DNA of 64,000 bases from contig OW386290.2 of assembly GCA_936432065.2 (NCBI GenBank), positions 131,424,677 through 131,488,676 of the forward strand, given 5' to 3'. The DNA comes from Rutpela maculata (Eukaryota > Arthropoda > Insecta > Coleoptera > Cerambycidae). Every line of letters begins with the position of its first letter. The first letter of the stretch is position 1. Position numbers and translations under genes: made by a program. This document shows, one piece after another, positions 24,781-35,167 of the stretch. Below the pieces are notes generated by a model. It was not told the origin of the DNA. It ran no database searches and saw only the letters and a program-made list of their open reading frames with translations.

Positions 24781-25460
24781 AGCACGGTAAATTTGAAATG
24801 GCCCTCCTGGTTTAAAAACAGACTATAGTACCCGGATCAGGCGGTTCCGATTCGTAGCGCGTTCGATTGCAGGACTGCCAAATTTGAAAAATCATATCTT
24901 CCATTTCACTCAAGAGATCAGTATGAATCAATTACTAAAAATAACTTTTACCTTTTCTTGTAATTTCGTACGATCTAGTTTTTGTCAATTTCCCGAAATA
25001 AAAAAAAAATCTGGCATGCTACATTTTTCAATGTGCTAACTGCTATATTTTTTTCTAGAATTTAAATAAATATTAGGTGTGTTTTGACTACACCATTGCA
25101 TTGAATTCACTGTGAGTTACAATTATAAAAAAAGAATAGATTTTTAGCTCATGTTTTGTGGGAGAAAATGCAAGTTAAATTTTAAAAATTCAATTTCCAC
25201 AATTTCCTAAATAAGGGTAAATTCGCGGATTGAAGGCAATCCCCGATTTTTATGCGCCCTCCGGATTTGGATCGAGCAGAATATTTTACATTGAATGTGA
25301 TACTTTTCAGCTATATGTCTGATAGGTACTTAGGACTGGAAGATAAACGTCTCCAGAATCGGGACTAATGAAAGTTTATGATGTGCAAATACGCTTATTG
25401 TAGAGAAAAAGCTGTATCTCCGGTTCTACTAAACCGATTTCCATAAAACTTGGCTTAGAT

Positions 25461-25978
25461 CAGAGCTGGGCACTACTTCAAGTAAAAGTAGTATAAATTG
25501 TACTTCAATTACTTTTATTACTTGAAGTATTTTAATTCAAATACTCGAAGAAATGAATACTCGGTACTTGATACTTGCAGATATTTTAGAATAGTACTTG
25601 GTACTTGGTAAACTAAATTACAGAACTTAAAGTACGTTACAATTTACTTCAAGTATTTAAAGTACTTGATCACTACTTCAAGTACCTTAGGTACTGCAAA
25701 TATGTCAATGTATAGAAATATTTACACATAGATTGGTTTAGATAAAAATAAAAAATTTAAAGTACTTTAAGTAGTTGAATGTACTTGTAAGTGTTTTACT
25801 TCTAAACAGTACTTGATACTTGATACAACAAGAAAATACTTGAAGTATTCAAATGTACTTGTTAGAATTAAATGACTAATGGAAGTAGTACAAGTAGTAC
25901 CTACACCCAAAATTGCAAGTACTACCTCGAAGTACTTGATACTTGAAGTAGTTTAAATGAGTACTTTGCCCAGCTCTG
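25461..25978. mobile_element. hAT-type MITE with 8-bp target duplication
   Basis: Ends cagagctgggca and tgcccagctctg are perfect inverted repeats. The flanks are identical eight-base copies, gcttagat (25453-25460 and 25979-25986), diagnostic of hAT transposition. The 518-bp interior is non-coding and built from permuted agtacttgatacttgaagta-type units, so it is internally repetitive. Confidence 0.95.
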
Positions 25979-26211
25979 GCTTAGATGTAGGCCGATTTTG
26001 ATGGAATAAAAACGAAATATTAGTTTAAATAAACTTACCTGTGAAAACCCTATTCAAATTGTTTCAGTAGTTTCTGCGTTCAAACAAACAGACAAAAATT
26101 TCAAAAACTATGTTAATGTATTCTATTACTCATCTTACATCCCCCCCAGATAAGTTTTTTGCAAGTATTTTCAATGTACAGTCACTCCACGCCAACTTTA
26201 CAGATTTATTA

Positions 26212-27411
26212 TACAGTGTGACTCACTTAAGATGAAGACACCCTTATAACTTTTTAATTTTTTTTTCCAATTTGAATCAAATTTTACTCGAGTATAAAAC
26301 AAATTAGGATCTACTTATGACCAGAAAAACATTCGCCTTCTACAAATGCAAAGCCTCCTGCCGTAGTAAAAATAAAAAAATCATATTAGGCATTTGTTTA
26401 CCAGAAAATTTTGTTAACAAAACTTGTTCAGAACTGTCCAAAAACCGTATGTCCAAAATTTAATCAAAACTAAAATATTGAGTAATTAAAATTTTAAAAA
26501 TTATGTAAAAATAATTATTTTTAAAAAACTGCAAATTGCTTAATAACTACGTAGCAGCTTGAGTTTAATTTCAAACAAAATTGTCATAGTACAGTTTTCT
26601 AAACAAAAAAACACATTAAAATGATATTTTCGGACTTTCGGACATTATTTTAATCAAAATTTCAATCTTTTTTTATTTTGATTAAATTTTGGAAAAATTC
26701 TGAACAAGTTTCATTAACAAAATTTTCTGATAAAAAATGCCTAATATGATTTTTTTATTTTTTTCTGCATATTTTGGTATAGCAGATGGCTTTGCATTTG
26801 TAGGAGGCGAATGTTTTTCTGGTCATAAGTAGATCCTAATTTTTTCTATATAGACTGGCGGTACATGACCAATCAGGTGCAACGTTTTTAAAATGCATGC
26901 CAATCATATATTATATGAATGAAATTACCATGAATATGCCAGAAACGCAAATTTTGGGTAGTCGTCCCGTGCAGAAGGATGTGCAAATCGGTTTTTTTTG
27001 TTTTTTTTTTAATTTTAAAAGCCTTGAAAAAAAATCCAAAATCAAAATCATCCAAAATCAAGAACACCAAAAAATTTTATGGTTTAATGTGTGCATGAAA
27101 ATGAATTTCCACTGGATTCTTTTTCACGGCTTTCTCTTTGGCACTATTGGCATCCATTTTAAAATTAAAAAAAAAAAAACAAAAAGAACAAAAAAAAATC
27201 GATTTGCACACCCTTCGCGACGACTGCCTAAAATTTGCGTTTCTGGCATATTCATGGTAATTTCTATGCATATATGATTGGCATGCATTTTAAAAACGTT
27301 GCACCTGACTGGTCATGTACCGCCAGTCTAATACTTGAGTAAAATTTGATTCAAATCGGAAACAAAATAAGGTTTTTAAGGATGTCTTCATCTTAAGTGA
27401 GTCACACTGTA
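26212..27411. mobile_element. Compound palindromic element (three nested inverted repeats)
   Basis: The outer termini tacagtgtgactcacttaag and cttaagtgagtcacactgta are perfect inverted repeats extending about 85 bp. Inside lie two side-by-side palindromes. Arms about 26300-26480 pair with 26670-26850 (ggatctacttatgaccagaa / ttctggtcataagtagatcc). Arms about 26851-27000 pair with 27190-27330 (agactggcggtacatgacca / tggtcatgtaccgccagtct). It is non-coding; opposing ORFs here are palindrome artefacts. Confidence 0.9.
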
Positions 27412-28053
27412 TGTATAGATGAGAAACCATATTATACTGTGTTTAATTTACATAACAAGAAACAAAAATTAATTAACATTAGTCTTTATGTAAAGTAGCT
27501 TTGCAAGACAGTTTGTCTATAATAGTCTCATTAGAAATGTCCGCCAGGAAAGCTTTTTCGGTGGCCATGACAATTAATTGATACAAATGATCTTGTGAAA
27601 GACTTAATACGGAAATGATACAATTTTATAAAGTAATAGTAGGTATTCATTCTGAGTTTATTTAGTCAAATTTTAACAAAAAACAAGAAATTGAAAATAT
27701 TGACTAGTTGGCCGCTGGCCCAGTTAGGCCTGTGGCCTACCGGGAACTTCCCGGTTTCCCGGTGGGCCAAGTACTCTGTTCTCATCCTATTAGTGTGACG
27801 TCATATAGTTACGCAACTTACGTAAAACTGTCACGGTTGCGGGTTGCCTGCCAACCACACTGGACTTGATATTATCTGAAGCCATAAATTAGGATGGAAA
27901 AGGCCTTCGACTAATGATTCTTTTACACCAATTTTAAATATTGTTCTTAGTTAGTGGAAAGCATTTAACATCTGAAATATTTAGAGTTTTAACTACATAG
28001 TCGCTTATATTGTCTGTCGTAGTACTTGGTGAACAACCACCTATGTATACCCA

Positions 28054-28425
28054 TTACCGCCTTTCAGCAGCAGAAAACGCCTCGTTATCCAAGGTACCAA
28101 TAATTGTTTTACGTGGTTGATCTCTACGAGCGTGGTCTACATTTCTCTTGAAAATGGCATTTGATGTGTGGTTAGGCTTCAGCGCAGATTCTAAATCCTC
28201 TGACGGTGTATTGTTGTTAGCGCTGGAAGAGCTCGAATTGACACTACTGGGTACATGATTAGCTTTAAAATGAGAGAGTACGCTGGGGTCCTCTGTAATT
28301 GCAATGGCATCGACGGTTGCGTCTGCATGTCCATTGCTATAATGGAAGAGTATTGTATAAATTGACTCAACTGTTATGAGACAAAAATATAGAATACACA
28401 CTAACAGGAGGAATATATAATGCAT
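28054..28425 (-). CDS. Possible small secreted protein (123 aa) nested in intron 3
   Basis: The ORF starts with an ideal signal peptide (MHYIFLLLVCILYFCLITVES). A hydrophilic mature region follows with a Ser/Asn run (NSSSSSANNN) and several basic pairs (KR, RR, RK) that could be prohormone-convertase sites. It ends in AAERR. That layout resembles a peptide precursor, but no known peptide is recognised and no Cys pattern is present. It sits on the opposite strand to the host intron, 145 bp from a TIR element (28571-29140). A chance ORF or repeat-derived fragment is a real alternative. Confidence 0.4.
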   Translation of the reverse strand: MHYIFLLLVCILYFCLITVESIYTILFHYSNGHADATVDAIAITEDPSVLSHFKANHVPSSVNSSSSSANNNTPSEDLESALKPNHTSNAIFKRNVDHARRDQPRKTIIGTLDNEAFSAAERR

Positions 28426-28570
28426 CTTTTAGTACAGTTCAGAGGTTCTCAAGCAGTCATATTGTCCTACTTCTGCAATTATTCATGATTATTTTTTTTT
28501 TAAATTATAATTTTATTTGGGTATTTATTTTGTTATATTTATTATGTTAGACCAACATTATCATGTAACT

Positions 28571-29140
28571 ACCATGGAGGTAGAATATAAATAAGGAGTA
28601 GCCATAAAGCTTATATCCTACAGTGAGAAACGGCCGCAGAAGGCGTGGCTTGTGATCATACTGTCATGAACAGCTCGCCAGGTCCTGATTTAAAAAAAAT
28701 TTATACAGCATTTGAGGAGAAACATGTTAGTTGACTTTATACATTGACACTACCATATATTAAGCCAGTAGAGTAATGAATGAGATAACGGTTTCACATT
28801 TCAAGCAAATATAATATAATATAATCTAAAATACAATCTAAAATAAATAGAAAATAGGTTCAACATATCTTTTGAGTACAGACCTGTTTTAACCTATGAA
28901 AAGTGATTCCAAAACATTTCTTCTTATCGATACTCCTTTGATTTGTGCAGCTACTTGGCGGACACGAAATCATATGTTATGGCGAAAAACATTATTTTCT
29001 ATCAAAAACATTTATTTTATAATAATATTAATCTAAGATACATGGCATGTTTTGTTGACGTTTCGATCATACTAAAATGAGGAATGTGCTGCCACATTCC
29101 GCTTCTTATGGCGACTCCTTATTTATTCAACCTCCTTGGT
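28571..29140. mobile_element. TIR element with accatggaggt ends
   Basis: accatggaggtagaatataa at the left pairs with the inverted ttattcaacctccttggt at the right, and aataaggagtagccataa with ttatggcgactccttatt. Pairing extends about 40 bp. The 570-bp interior is non-coding. An element with similar ends (aggttgaat) occurs at 62586-63152. Confidence 0.7.
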
Positions 29141-29656
29141 AACTACATAAGACTTTTAGTTTATAGAGTTGTTTTTACGTTCGCCAACAAAGGCATTTCA
29201 ATTTGTTTGAGAACTTCTGCCTTTTCTAGTTAGTTGGCTGCTATGTTAGTTCAGACAACAAAGCGATCTTTGGACTGTTAACGTTAAATTTCACTTAACT
29301 CTATCTAAATGAGATTAAGAAGCTAAGAAAATTATTTAGCCTTATGTAGGTATTATAAACACTTTACAAATATAAATAATCCTAGCAGCAGATTAGCTTT
29401 ACAGTTAGGTCTTGCAGAACGTTTCAAAACTTACCTTATAAGAGCAAGTATACTTGAAGCGTAAAAGATCTTAATCACACCATCAACACCTAAAAATCTT
29501 TATTAAAACCTTCTGAAGTCCAGACAATATTGTTTTTTTTTTTTAATTTTACTGAATTACAGTTTTATATTGTAAACAAATTATTTTCTTGCTAACCTTA
29601 TTCTTATCTGACATATGTAATGTATTTTACTAATATTTATTTTATTTGTCCATTAG

Positions 29657-31572
29657 ATATGTTGATAGAAAAAGTGACGGAAATGCCGAAGCCAAGGAAT
29701 GATGGGCCACCAAGACTGATCAAGTTATCCACCAAACGAAAAGATGGTGCTAGCGACTTAGAGCATCGAGATAAAAAACTGAAAACTGTACCATCATCCT
29801 CTTCAAACAATATAAGCATCAATGAAATAATCATCGTAGATGAAGATGAAGAAAAGGAAGATAGTAATACTAACGTAGAAGGTATTCAAAATAATTCGGA
29901 CTGCAACCAAAACTATATCACTTCTGTAGATGATGCGATTAAGAGAGAAGAGTTACCCATAGATTCTCTTAAAGAGGAATCAAATTCAGATATGAATGGT
30001 GCCAATATTTCTATCAATGAAATAACAGCTGCAACTCCCAATAAGTCGCCCGATAAGTCCGGTTCTTTCTGCAACCAAAAACTGGTTGCAGAAAGAACCG
30101 GATCTCCAATAGTTAACGAACAACCGCTGTCAGCTGTAGTAGCAGACGCACCAATAATCGAGGACATTTCATCGGATGAAGAAACACCAGAAAACTTTCG
30201 CCTACACAGTCGCTACGACGAGAAAAATTTAAGTGGCAGTACTATAAGCACTTTGGGAACCTCAGAGGTAAGCCACTGTACTTTAGCAAACGGCATTGTA
30301 AATTGTATTGCGAAAGCATCTAATCGTGACTTTTTTGAGAAACCTTTAGTGTACACAAGACCAGTGACGCCCCGCAGAAAGCATTCCAGTGATCCCGAAA
30401 GAACCTGTAAAGAACTAGAGGGACCAGTCGAAAAGAGACAGTGGAGCTGTTTGGCAAATATTACGCATTTCGAGGAAGACAGCTCATCAACCACATCGCT
30501 TGTGAACGTCCAACCCGGATGGGATAAGAATTATACGTTTCCGAAACCCGGAAGACATTATCCAGCAAGTCCTGCATACATTTCTATGGAGAGGGTGAGC
30601 CCTCTGACCTCGCCTCGTTATTTGGATGACGTTAGATATCCCAGAGTCTCGCCCATGACCTCGCCAAACAGGAGGTTCTCCCCGAATTTCAGATCGCCAA
30701 ACAGGTCCGTTCCCACTTCACCAGTCGGTCTGTCACCTTCGCTGGCTCCAACGCCCTCTTCAGTCGTATTGGCAGCTAGCCCGTTACGTTCAGCAAGCAC
30801 CCCAGTAGCTCTAGGAACCACTGCAGTAGTTTCAGCAACCCCACCGGCAATTTCTGCTTTAGATAGTTCCAGACTCAATTGGCAGACCTGGTTTGCCGAG
30901 GAGAAGAGGAAAGGTTTCTTTAACTTCGACAGATCCCAGTCGGTGGAAAGTGACAGTGCAAGCAGGAGACAATCAATAGAGACGGGTAGTAGTGCCGGCA
31001 GTGATTACGTCCCGAAAGTACCGACCGAGAACTACTGTGAAATAAAGATAGACTCCAAAACGTATCGGATTAAAAGGAGCCTCTACGAGAGGATCCCTAA
31101 AGGCAAACTGTGTTACATTCGCGAAAATAACACTTTTATTAGGTATTTCGACGACGGTCAAATGGAACTGTTTATACGCAATTTAAATATAAGTGAAGGG
31201 AGTTCGATAGCTTCTGACCTCTTGAAGCAGATTAAAGGCCGTGTTGAAGGGTTAAGCGATGTAGAGACGTCGCTGGGACAGTGCGAAGCCTCGGGAAAAA
31301 GCGAAGTCATAGCGCTTTCTAAAGACGTGAGTTTTTCTACCGCGGACAATCTGTCGGAGCCCGAGTTGTATGTGGAAGAAGTGGAAAAGGTTCAGCGATA
31401 CGTTCCAAGAGATTTCTATGGATTTTATAAATACGTCACCGGTTATCAAATTGTCAATCATCACCCGCCTATTTCTTTTCAGACGTTCTTAACGATGCAC
31501 AATACCAATGGTATAAGAGGACTATTTAAAAGTTACGTAAATACTTTGATCGAAGGGCACGCTGTTTTATAA
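29657..31572 (+). CDS. Last exon of the uncharacterised nuclear-protein gene
   Basis: The acceptor cattag at 29656 completes the codon opened at 10117, and the exon ends at the TAA at 31570. It encodes about 638 residues. The N-terminal part has a bipartite basic cluster (KLSTKRKDG, HRDKKLK) and SUMO-interaction-like cores followed by acids (EIIIVDEDEEKED, PIIEDISSDEE). A central Pro/Ser region is dense in SP/TP sites (MERVSPLTSPRY, RVSPMTSPNRRFSPNF). The C-terminal 250 residues look folded: YCEIKIDSKTYRIKRSLYER, NTFIRYFDDGQMELFIRNL and a final PRDFYGFYKYVTGYQI segment. I cannot name the family; the full predicted protein is at least 1732 aa. Confidence 0.9.
30058..30102. repeat. Perfect 20-bp hairpin inside the coding exon
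   Basis: tccggttctttctgcaacca (30058-30077) is exactly complementary to 30083-30102 across the five-base loop aaaac. It codes the segment around SGSFCNQK and LVAERTGSP. A 20-bp perfect inverted repeat in coding DNA is unlikely by chance and would form a strong mRNA stem. Confidence 0.95.
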
Positions 31573-31664
31573 AGAGTTTGTCTAAAGACATTTTTCTCGA
31601 TTAGTTGTAGGTAGCGTTTACACTTTTTTACTTAATTTAACTTGAATTTTATATTTTTTTTGTA

Positions 31665-31670
31665 AATAAA
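31665..31670 (+). terminator. Polyadenylation signal of the uncharacterised gene
   Basis: AATAAA lies about 95 bp after the stop codon, in an AT-rich 3' UTR. It is the first such hexamer downstream. Confidence 0.6.
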
Positions 31671-34600
31671 AAAATTCTCAACCAGTTTTACTGATTAATT
31701 TATCCAATGAAAATCGCTTTATAGCTTAGTATTTTGTGCGTCAAAGTTTATCTTACCTTTCTATACCTGCTAATTATATTTAATTTTAATAGTCAATTGA
31801 TGACTAAAAATATAATTCAATTAACTGTAATAAATTAATGATTACACACATATTGATTATCATATAAACGAAATTGTAAATGTAATGGCTTTACGTTCAA
31901 CATTATGTAAATAATAGAAAACTTGCTAAAAAATATTTAAACAAGATGGACATACTTTTTTGCATATCCAAGCAATTCGCAAATGCACAAAACACCAGTT
32001 TATTTCAACCCCTCTGTCCGAGGGGCGAGAAAGTCAATACACATTTTTTTAATTACTGTTAAAATCGAAAAGAAATTTGTTTACGAATAACTCAAGCACC
32101 GTACACTAAATTTTTAAGCTGGTTACATGTTGAGAATAATCACCATATAACTATTAGGAGACTAGAAGTTTAACTTTTATGACCGGCAGTCCTTGTTGAC
32201 CAGTAAATAATTTTATGAAAAGTTTCATTCTTACAGGTTGTGCAGGTAGCTCAGTTGAAGGTATTCACCCACAAAAATTTGCAAACTGAATAATTTTTTT
32301 AAAAAAAGTTCGTGAAAGTGTATAGAATAATAACCTGAAAAGCTTACATTTCGTTCAGATGCAGAACATAAAAAAAAGTGTAAAAAAAATTTTTCATCCA
32401 TTTTTTCAAAATTTTTAAATTAAGTCAAGCTAGGAAAAAATAAAAAATACAGATGATAGATCACGTATTTATGAACAAAAAATGTCCTAATAAAATTTAT
32501 CGCTAATGCCACAGTTTTCCAGGAAAAAAATAGTCAAGTGTAACATTATAACTCGGAGTGAGATACATGCGTGCACGCGCTTGAATACGCATGACTGTGA
32601 CTCCGACGCACTGAATTACATGTCACTAAATCAGAATTTGTTCAATCTATATGAGTGTTGGTTCACTTAAAAGATGGAAATTGTAGCTTTCTGATGCTTT
32701 TTGTTTTAAACAATAAAAGCAAAGGATAGATGGGAAAAATATGCTTATATCGCTTATCACGCCCGAACTCAATCGTCGCAATAAAAAATATAGAAAAAAT
32801 AAAAGCCCTTCAAAAAAATTCTTGCTTTATTGAAAACTGTTAAAAAGTTTGTACACTTCAGGATTATTATGGTTTATTTAAGTTGTAGTAAGTTGTAGTC
32901 ACAAAAAAGTACGTCTCAAATCATTTTAATTTCCTTGCTTGATGATTTTCTTGATAAATGCACGTCGTATATTTTGGTAAAAGGAAATGGTTTAGAAAAG
33001 TTCATTTGTAGATAGTGCTGCCATATGGCTCAGTATTTCAGCATTTAACTTTAGAAAAGAAATGTTTTCTATTAAATTAAAAGTACTTTAACCATTGGTT
33101 TAAGGAATTCTTAGATGCTCATATATTAATTAAATTGTAAAAGTCTGTTACCAGTTTTCGAATAAACTGTTTTTGCAAGTCAAATTTCTGATTTTTCAGT
33201 TTAGAACGTTTAACCTTGGAAAATAATGGTTGTGCCCCCCCTGTTAATTTATTCTGGATCTGCCGCTGATCTTGGCAACGAGTAAACAGGGTCGCTGTAA
33301 GGTATTTTTATTAAGAGGAGACAACACCAATCACAAAGTTTCATCAGTAAAGCTAAAGCTGAAGTGGGGCGAAGGCTATTATAGGGCATCTGCACGTGAC
33401 GTCACAGCTAACCTCAAAAATATGTTTCTTAAGGTTTAAGAGTGTTACACAGTTCTCGTATGTTCAAATATTGTGACTTCCGTGGGGGTTTCGTTGTTAC
33501 AAGCTGAATTTGATACACAATTAATGTTGATATACTGATGTTTCAAAATCTCAAAGCCATCAAAAAAATGTCCTACTCAAAAGGTCATTATAATGAAAAA
33601 ACGAGTTATTTCTTAGTGAATTAGGTATTTTAATATTTCTACTTTTGAGTAATAGCAAATCCTTTTAACCATGAATAGAACTAGTCAAAATAAATAGATT
33701 TTCGAACAGACCTACTCCGAGAAGTCATGCCTGCTCCCCCTGCCCCCCCTCAAAGGAGCTATCTGTATCTGCCTATATATATTTTTTTTCTCAAAAATGG
33801 TAGGTGCTAGAGGAATGATCTTGGCACCATTCGATAGAGTATAAATTTTGCATAAAACCCTCCATTTGCTTTTTACTATTTTCTTTTTTCTCTTCACACT
33901 TCATAGCAAACAAATTTTAGCTAAAAACTTTCTTCAATAGAAGTGTAGTATTCATTTACTTACAAGAATATCTTTTTTTTTTCATTTTAATAACGCCAGC
34001 CGTTTGGCTAAAAACTGCTTCTTCCCAGTCAAGACTGTTAGTACAGTGCTTTTTAGTAGATGGTGCCACCTACAGCAGCATCTGCATCATGTATTCAACA
34101 TAACCTTAAATTTTAAGTTTTTCAAGTTTATTCTCATTTTTAATGTTTGTATACGGATTTTGAGCTTGGAACCGTACTGGCTCCAAGCAAATATTTAAAA
34201 ATTCACGTAAATAATTTTGCAATATTGTTAATTAATAAAAATAGACTGCTAATTACAGGTTAGATTTCCAATCTACAAAAAGAGTCTTATTTTATTACGA
34301 CAAAGTATTTAGAACTTCATAAACATTACACTGAACCAGATTTTTTTGAACATACGGGAACCAGGCAGAAATTTTAATAACAGTTGCGTAACACTCTTAA
34401 ACCTTAAGAAACACATATTTTTGAGGTTAGCTGTGACGTCACATGCAGATGCCCTATAATAGCCACACTGCTTACCCTTCGCCCCACTTCAGCTTTATCT
34501 TTACCGATGAAACTTTGTGATTGGTGTTGTCTCCTCTTAAGGAAAAATATAAATTACGTCAAATAAGTGATTTAATTGGCTAAAAATGGACCATTGTAAC

Positions 34601-35012
34601 TTGTCCTAATTTGTCGTAGTGACAATTGGTTCTTCTCTCTCTTTATGGAATAATTAAAAATGACATTCAATTTCCCTTTACACATCTCGGTATCATGCCA
34701 TTTGTCATGGTTGTCTGCTAGGCAAAAGTCTTTTCCCATCAATTCCGTAATGATATCTTTGTTAACAATAGTTGGGCTTTATATTTTTTACTAGATACAG
34801 ATACTTACCTAAATAAATACATCTGCACTCTGGAGCTACCTATTTCTTCCAGTCAACAATTTAGGTATAACAGGAAATATACACAATCATAGAAATTAAC
34901 TTCTAAATTTATGAAGGTAAAGTCGGAAAGGTCTAAAAAAGTGTACATGTAAAAGAATACTTTTTTGTATTTAGAAAATATATATATATATTACATCCTT
35001 CACTTAGTATTT
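31671..35012. other. Convergent intergenic interval
   Basis: This 3.3 kb separates the 3' ends of the uncharacterised gene and the GST gene. No ORF of interest was found in 31671-33311. The right half is dominated by a foldback element (33312-34539). A phrase resembling a tRNA A box near 32246 has no matching B box. Confidence 0.6.
33312..34539. mobile_element. Foldback with 135-bp termini and inverted R-family core (copy 3)
   Basis: taagaggagacaacaccaat at 33312 returns as attggtgttgtctcctctta ending at 34539. The pairing covers gtttcatcagtaaagctaaa and gcatctgcacgtgacgtcac, about 135 bp per arm. The R core lies at 34075-34435 in reverse orientation, and a second R edge (ctaacctcaaaaatat) is part of the left arm. 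No transposase is encoded. Confidence 0.85.
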
Positions 35013-35167
35013 TTAGAGTTTCGCCTGGATCTCTTTTTTTGTTCGCTCAGCCATTTTACTCACTAGTTGATGTGCCTCGTCATAGTAAGGGTTACATTCA
35101 GTTCTTACTTTTTTAATCCAGGTTGTCAATATTGGACGGCCTTCTGTAGGCTCGTATCCTGTTATAC
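35013..35167 (-). CDS. GstT: Theta-class GST, exon 5 (C-terminus and stop)
   Basis: The acceptor (…tttttttag, minus strand) at 35168 completes the codon opened at 49577 and the exon ends at TAA (35013-35015). It encodes the last 51 residues, including GYEPTEGRPILTTWIKKVR, a typical theta-class C-terminal helix (proline, then Trp-containing helix), ending KKEIQAKL. This is the helical domain that closes the hydrophobic substrate pocket. Phase joins it cleanly to exon 4. Confidence 0.85.

Larger units (their letters stand above)
16389..24825. mobile_element. TA-flanked MITE carrying the two tandem LINEs
   Basis: tagtctgttttaaagcagg at 16389 faces an inverted cctggtttaaaaacagacta ending at 24825, and both sides have TA. 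The F arms resume on either side, so this is an insertion into F. About 350 bp of MITE remain on the left and 45 bp on the right; the interior is occupied by LINE sequence from about 16745 to 24780. Confidence 0.65.
12881..25336. mobile_element. F foldback element, split by nested insertions
   Basis: The left arm at about 12881-13370 (starting cctaagtacctatcagacat) returns inverted at about 24870-25336 (ending tgtctgataggtacttagg). The arms continue inward: 13385-13510 pairs with 16275-16385, and 15217-15325 pairs with 16145-16255. When the X insertion (13526-15212) and the MITE-plus-LINE insertion (16389-24825) are mentally removed, a roughly 2.3 kb element remains. It has long inverted arms and an 0.8 kb centre carrying a 150-residue minus-strand ORF. 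A flanking target duplication was not identified. Confidence 0.75.
10118..29656 (+). other. Intron 3 of the uncharacterised gene (19.5 kb)
   Basis: The intron is bounded by gtaagg and by cattag, with matching phase. Most of it is transposable-element sequence listed separately. 10118-10870 shows only AT-rich non-coding sequence. 11470-12500 has a P-family end (aagggcatagcaggataagc near 11475) but no gene. 25990-26211 and 27412-28050 show no gene; the latter includes a GC-rich inverted patch near 27715-27775 (ttcccggtttcccgg). 29147-29656 is AT-rich leading to the acceptor. Confidence 0.7.

Noticed and set aside
26888..27277. ORFs of 126, 64 and 60 aa on both strands
   Set aside because: They lie in palindrome arms and consist of Phe/Lys runs from poly-T/A; no independent support.
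32240..32290. tRNA-like phrase ggtagctcagttgaagg
   Set aside because: It resembles an A box, but there is no B box or cloverleaf downstream.
34004..34198. 64-aa ORF
   Set aside because: It reads through the R-family core, and a similar frame occurs antisense at 4623-4760 in the other copy, so it is repeat-derived.
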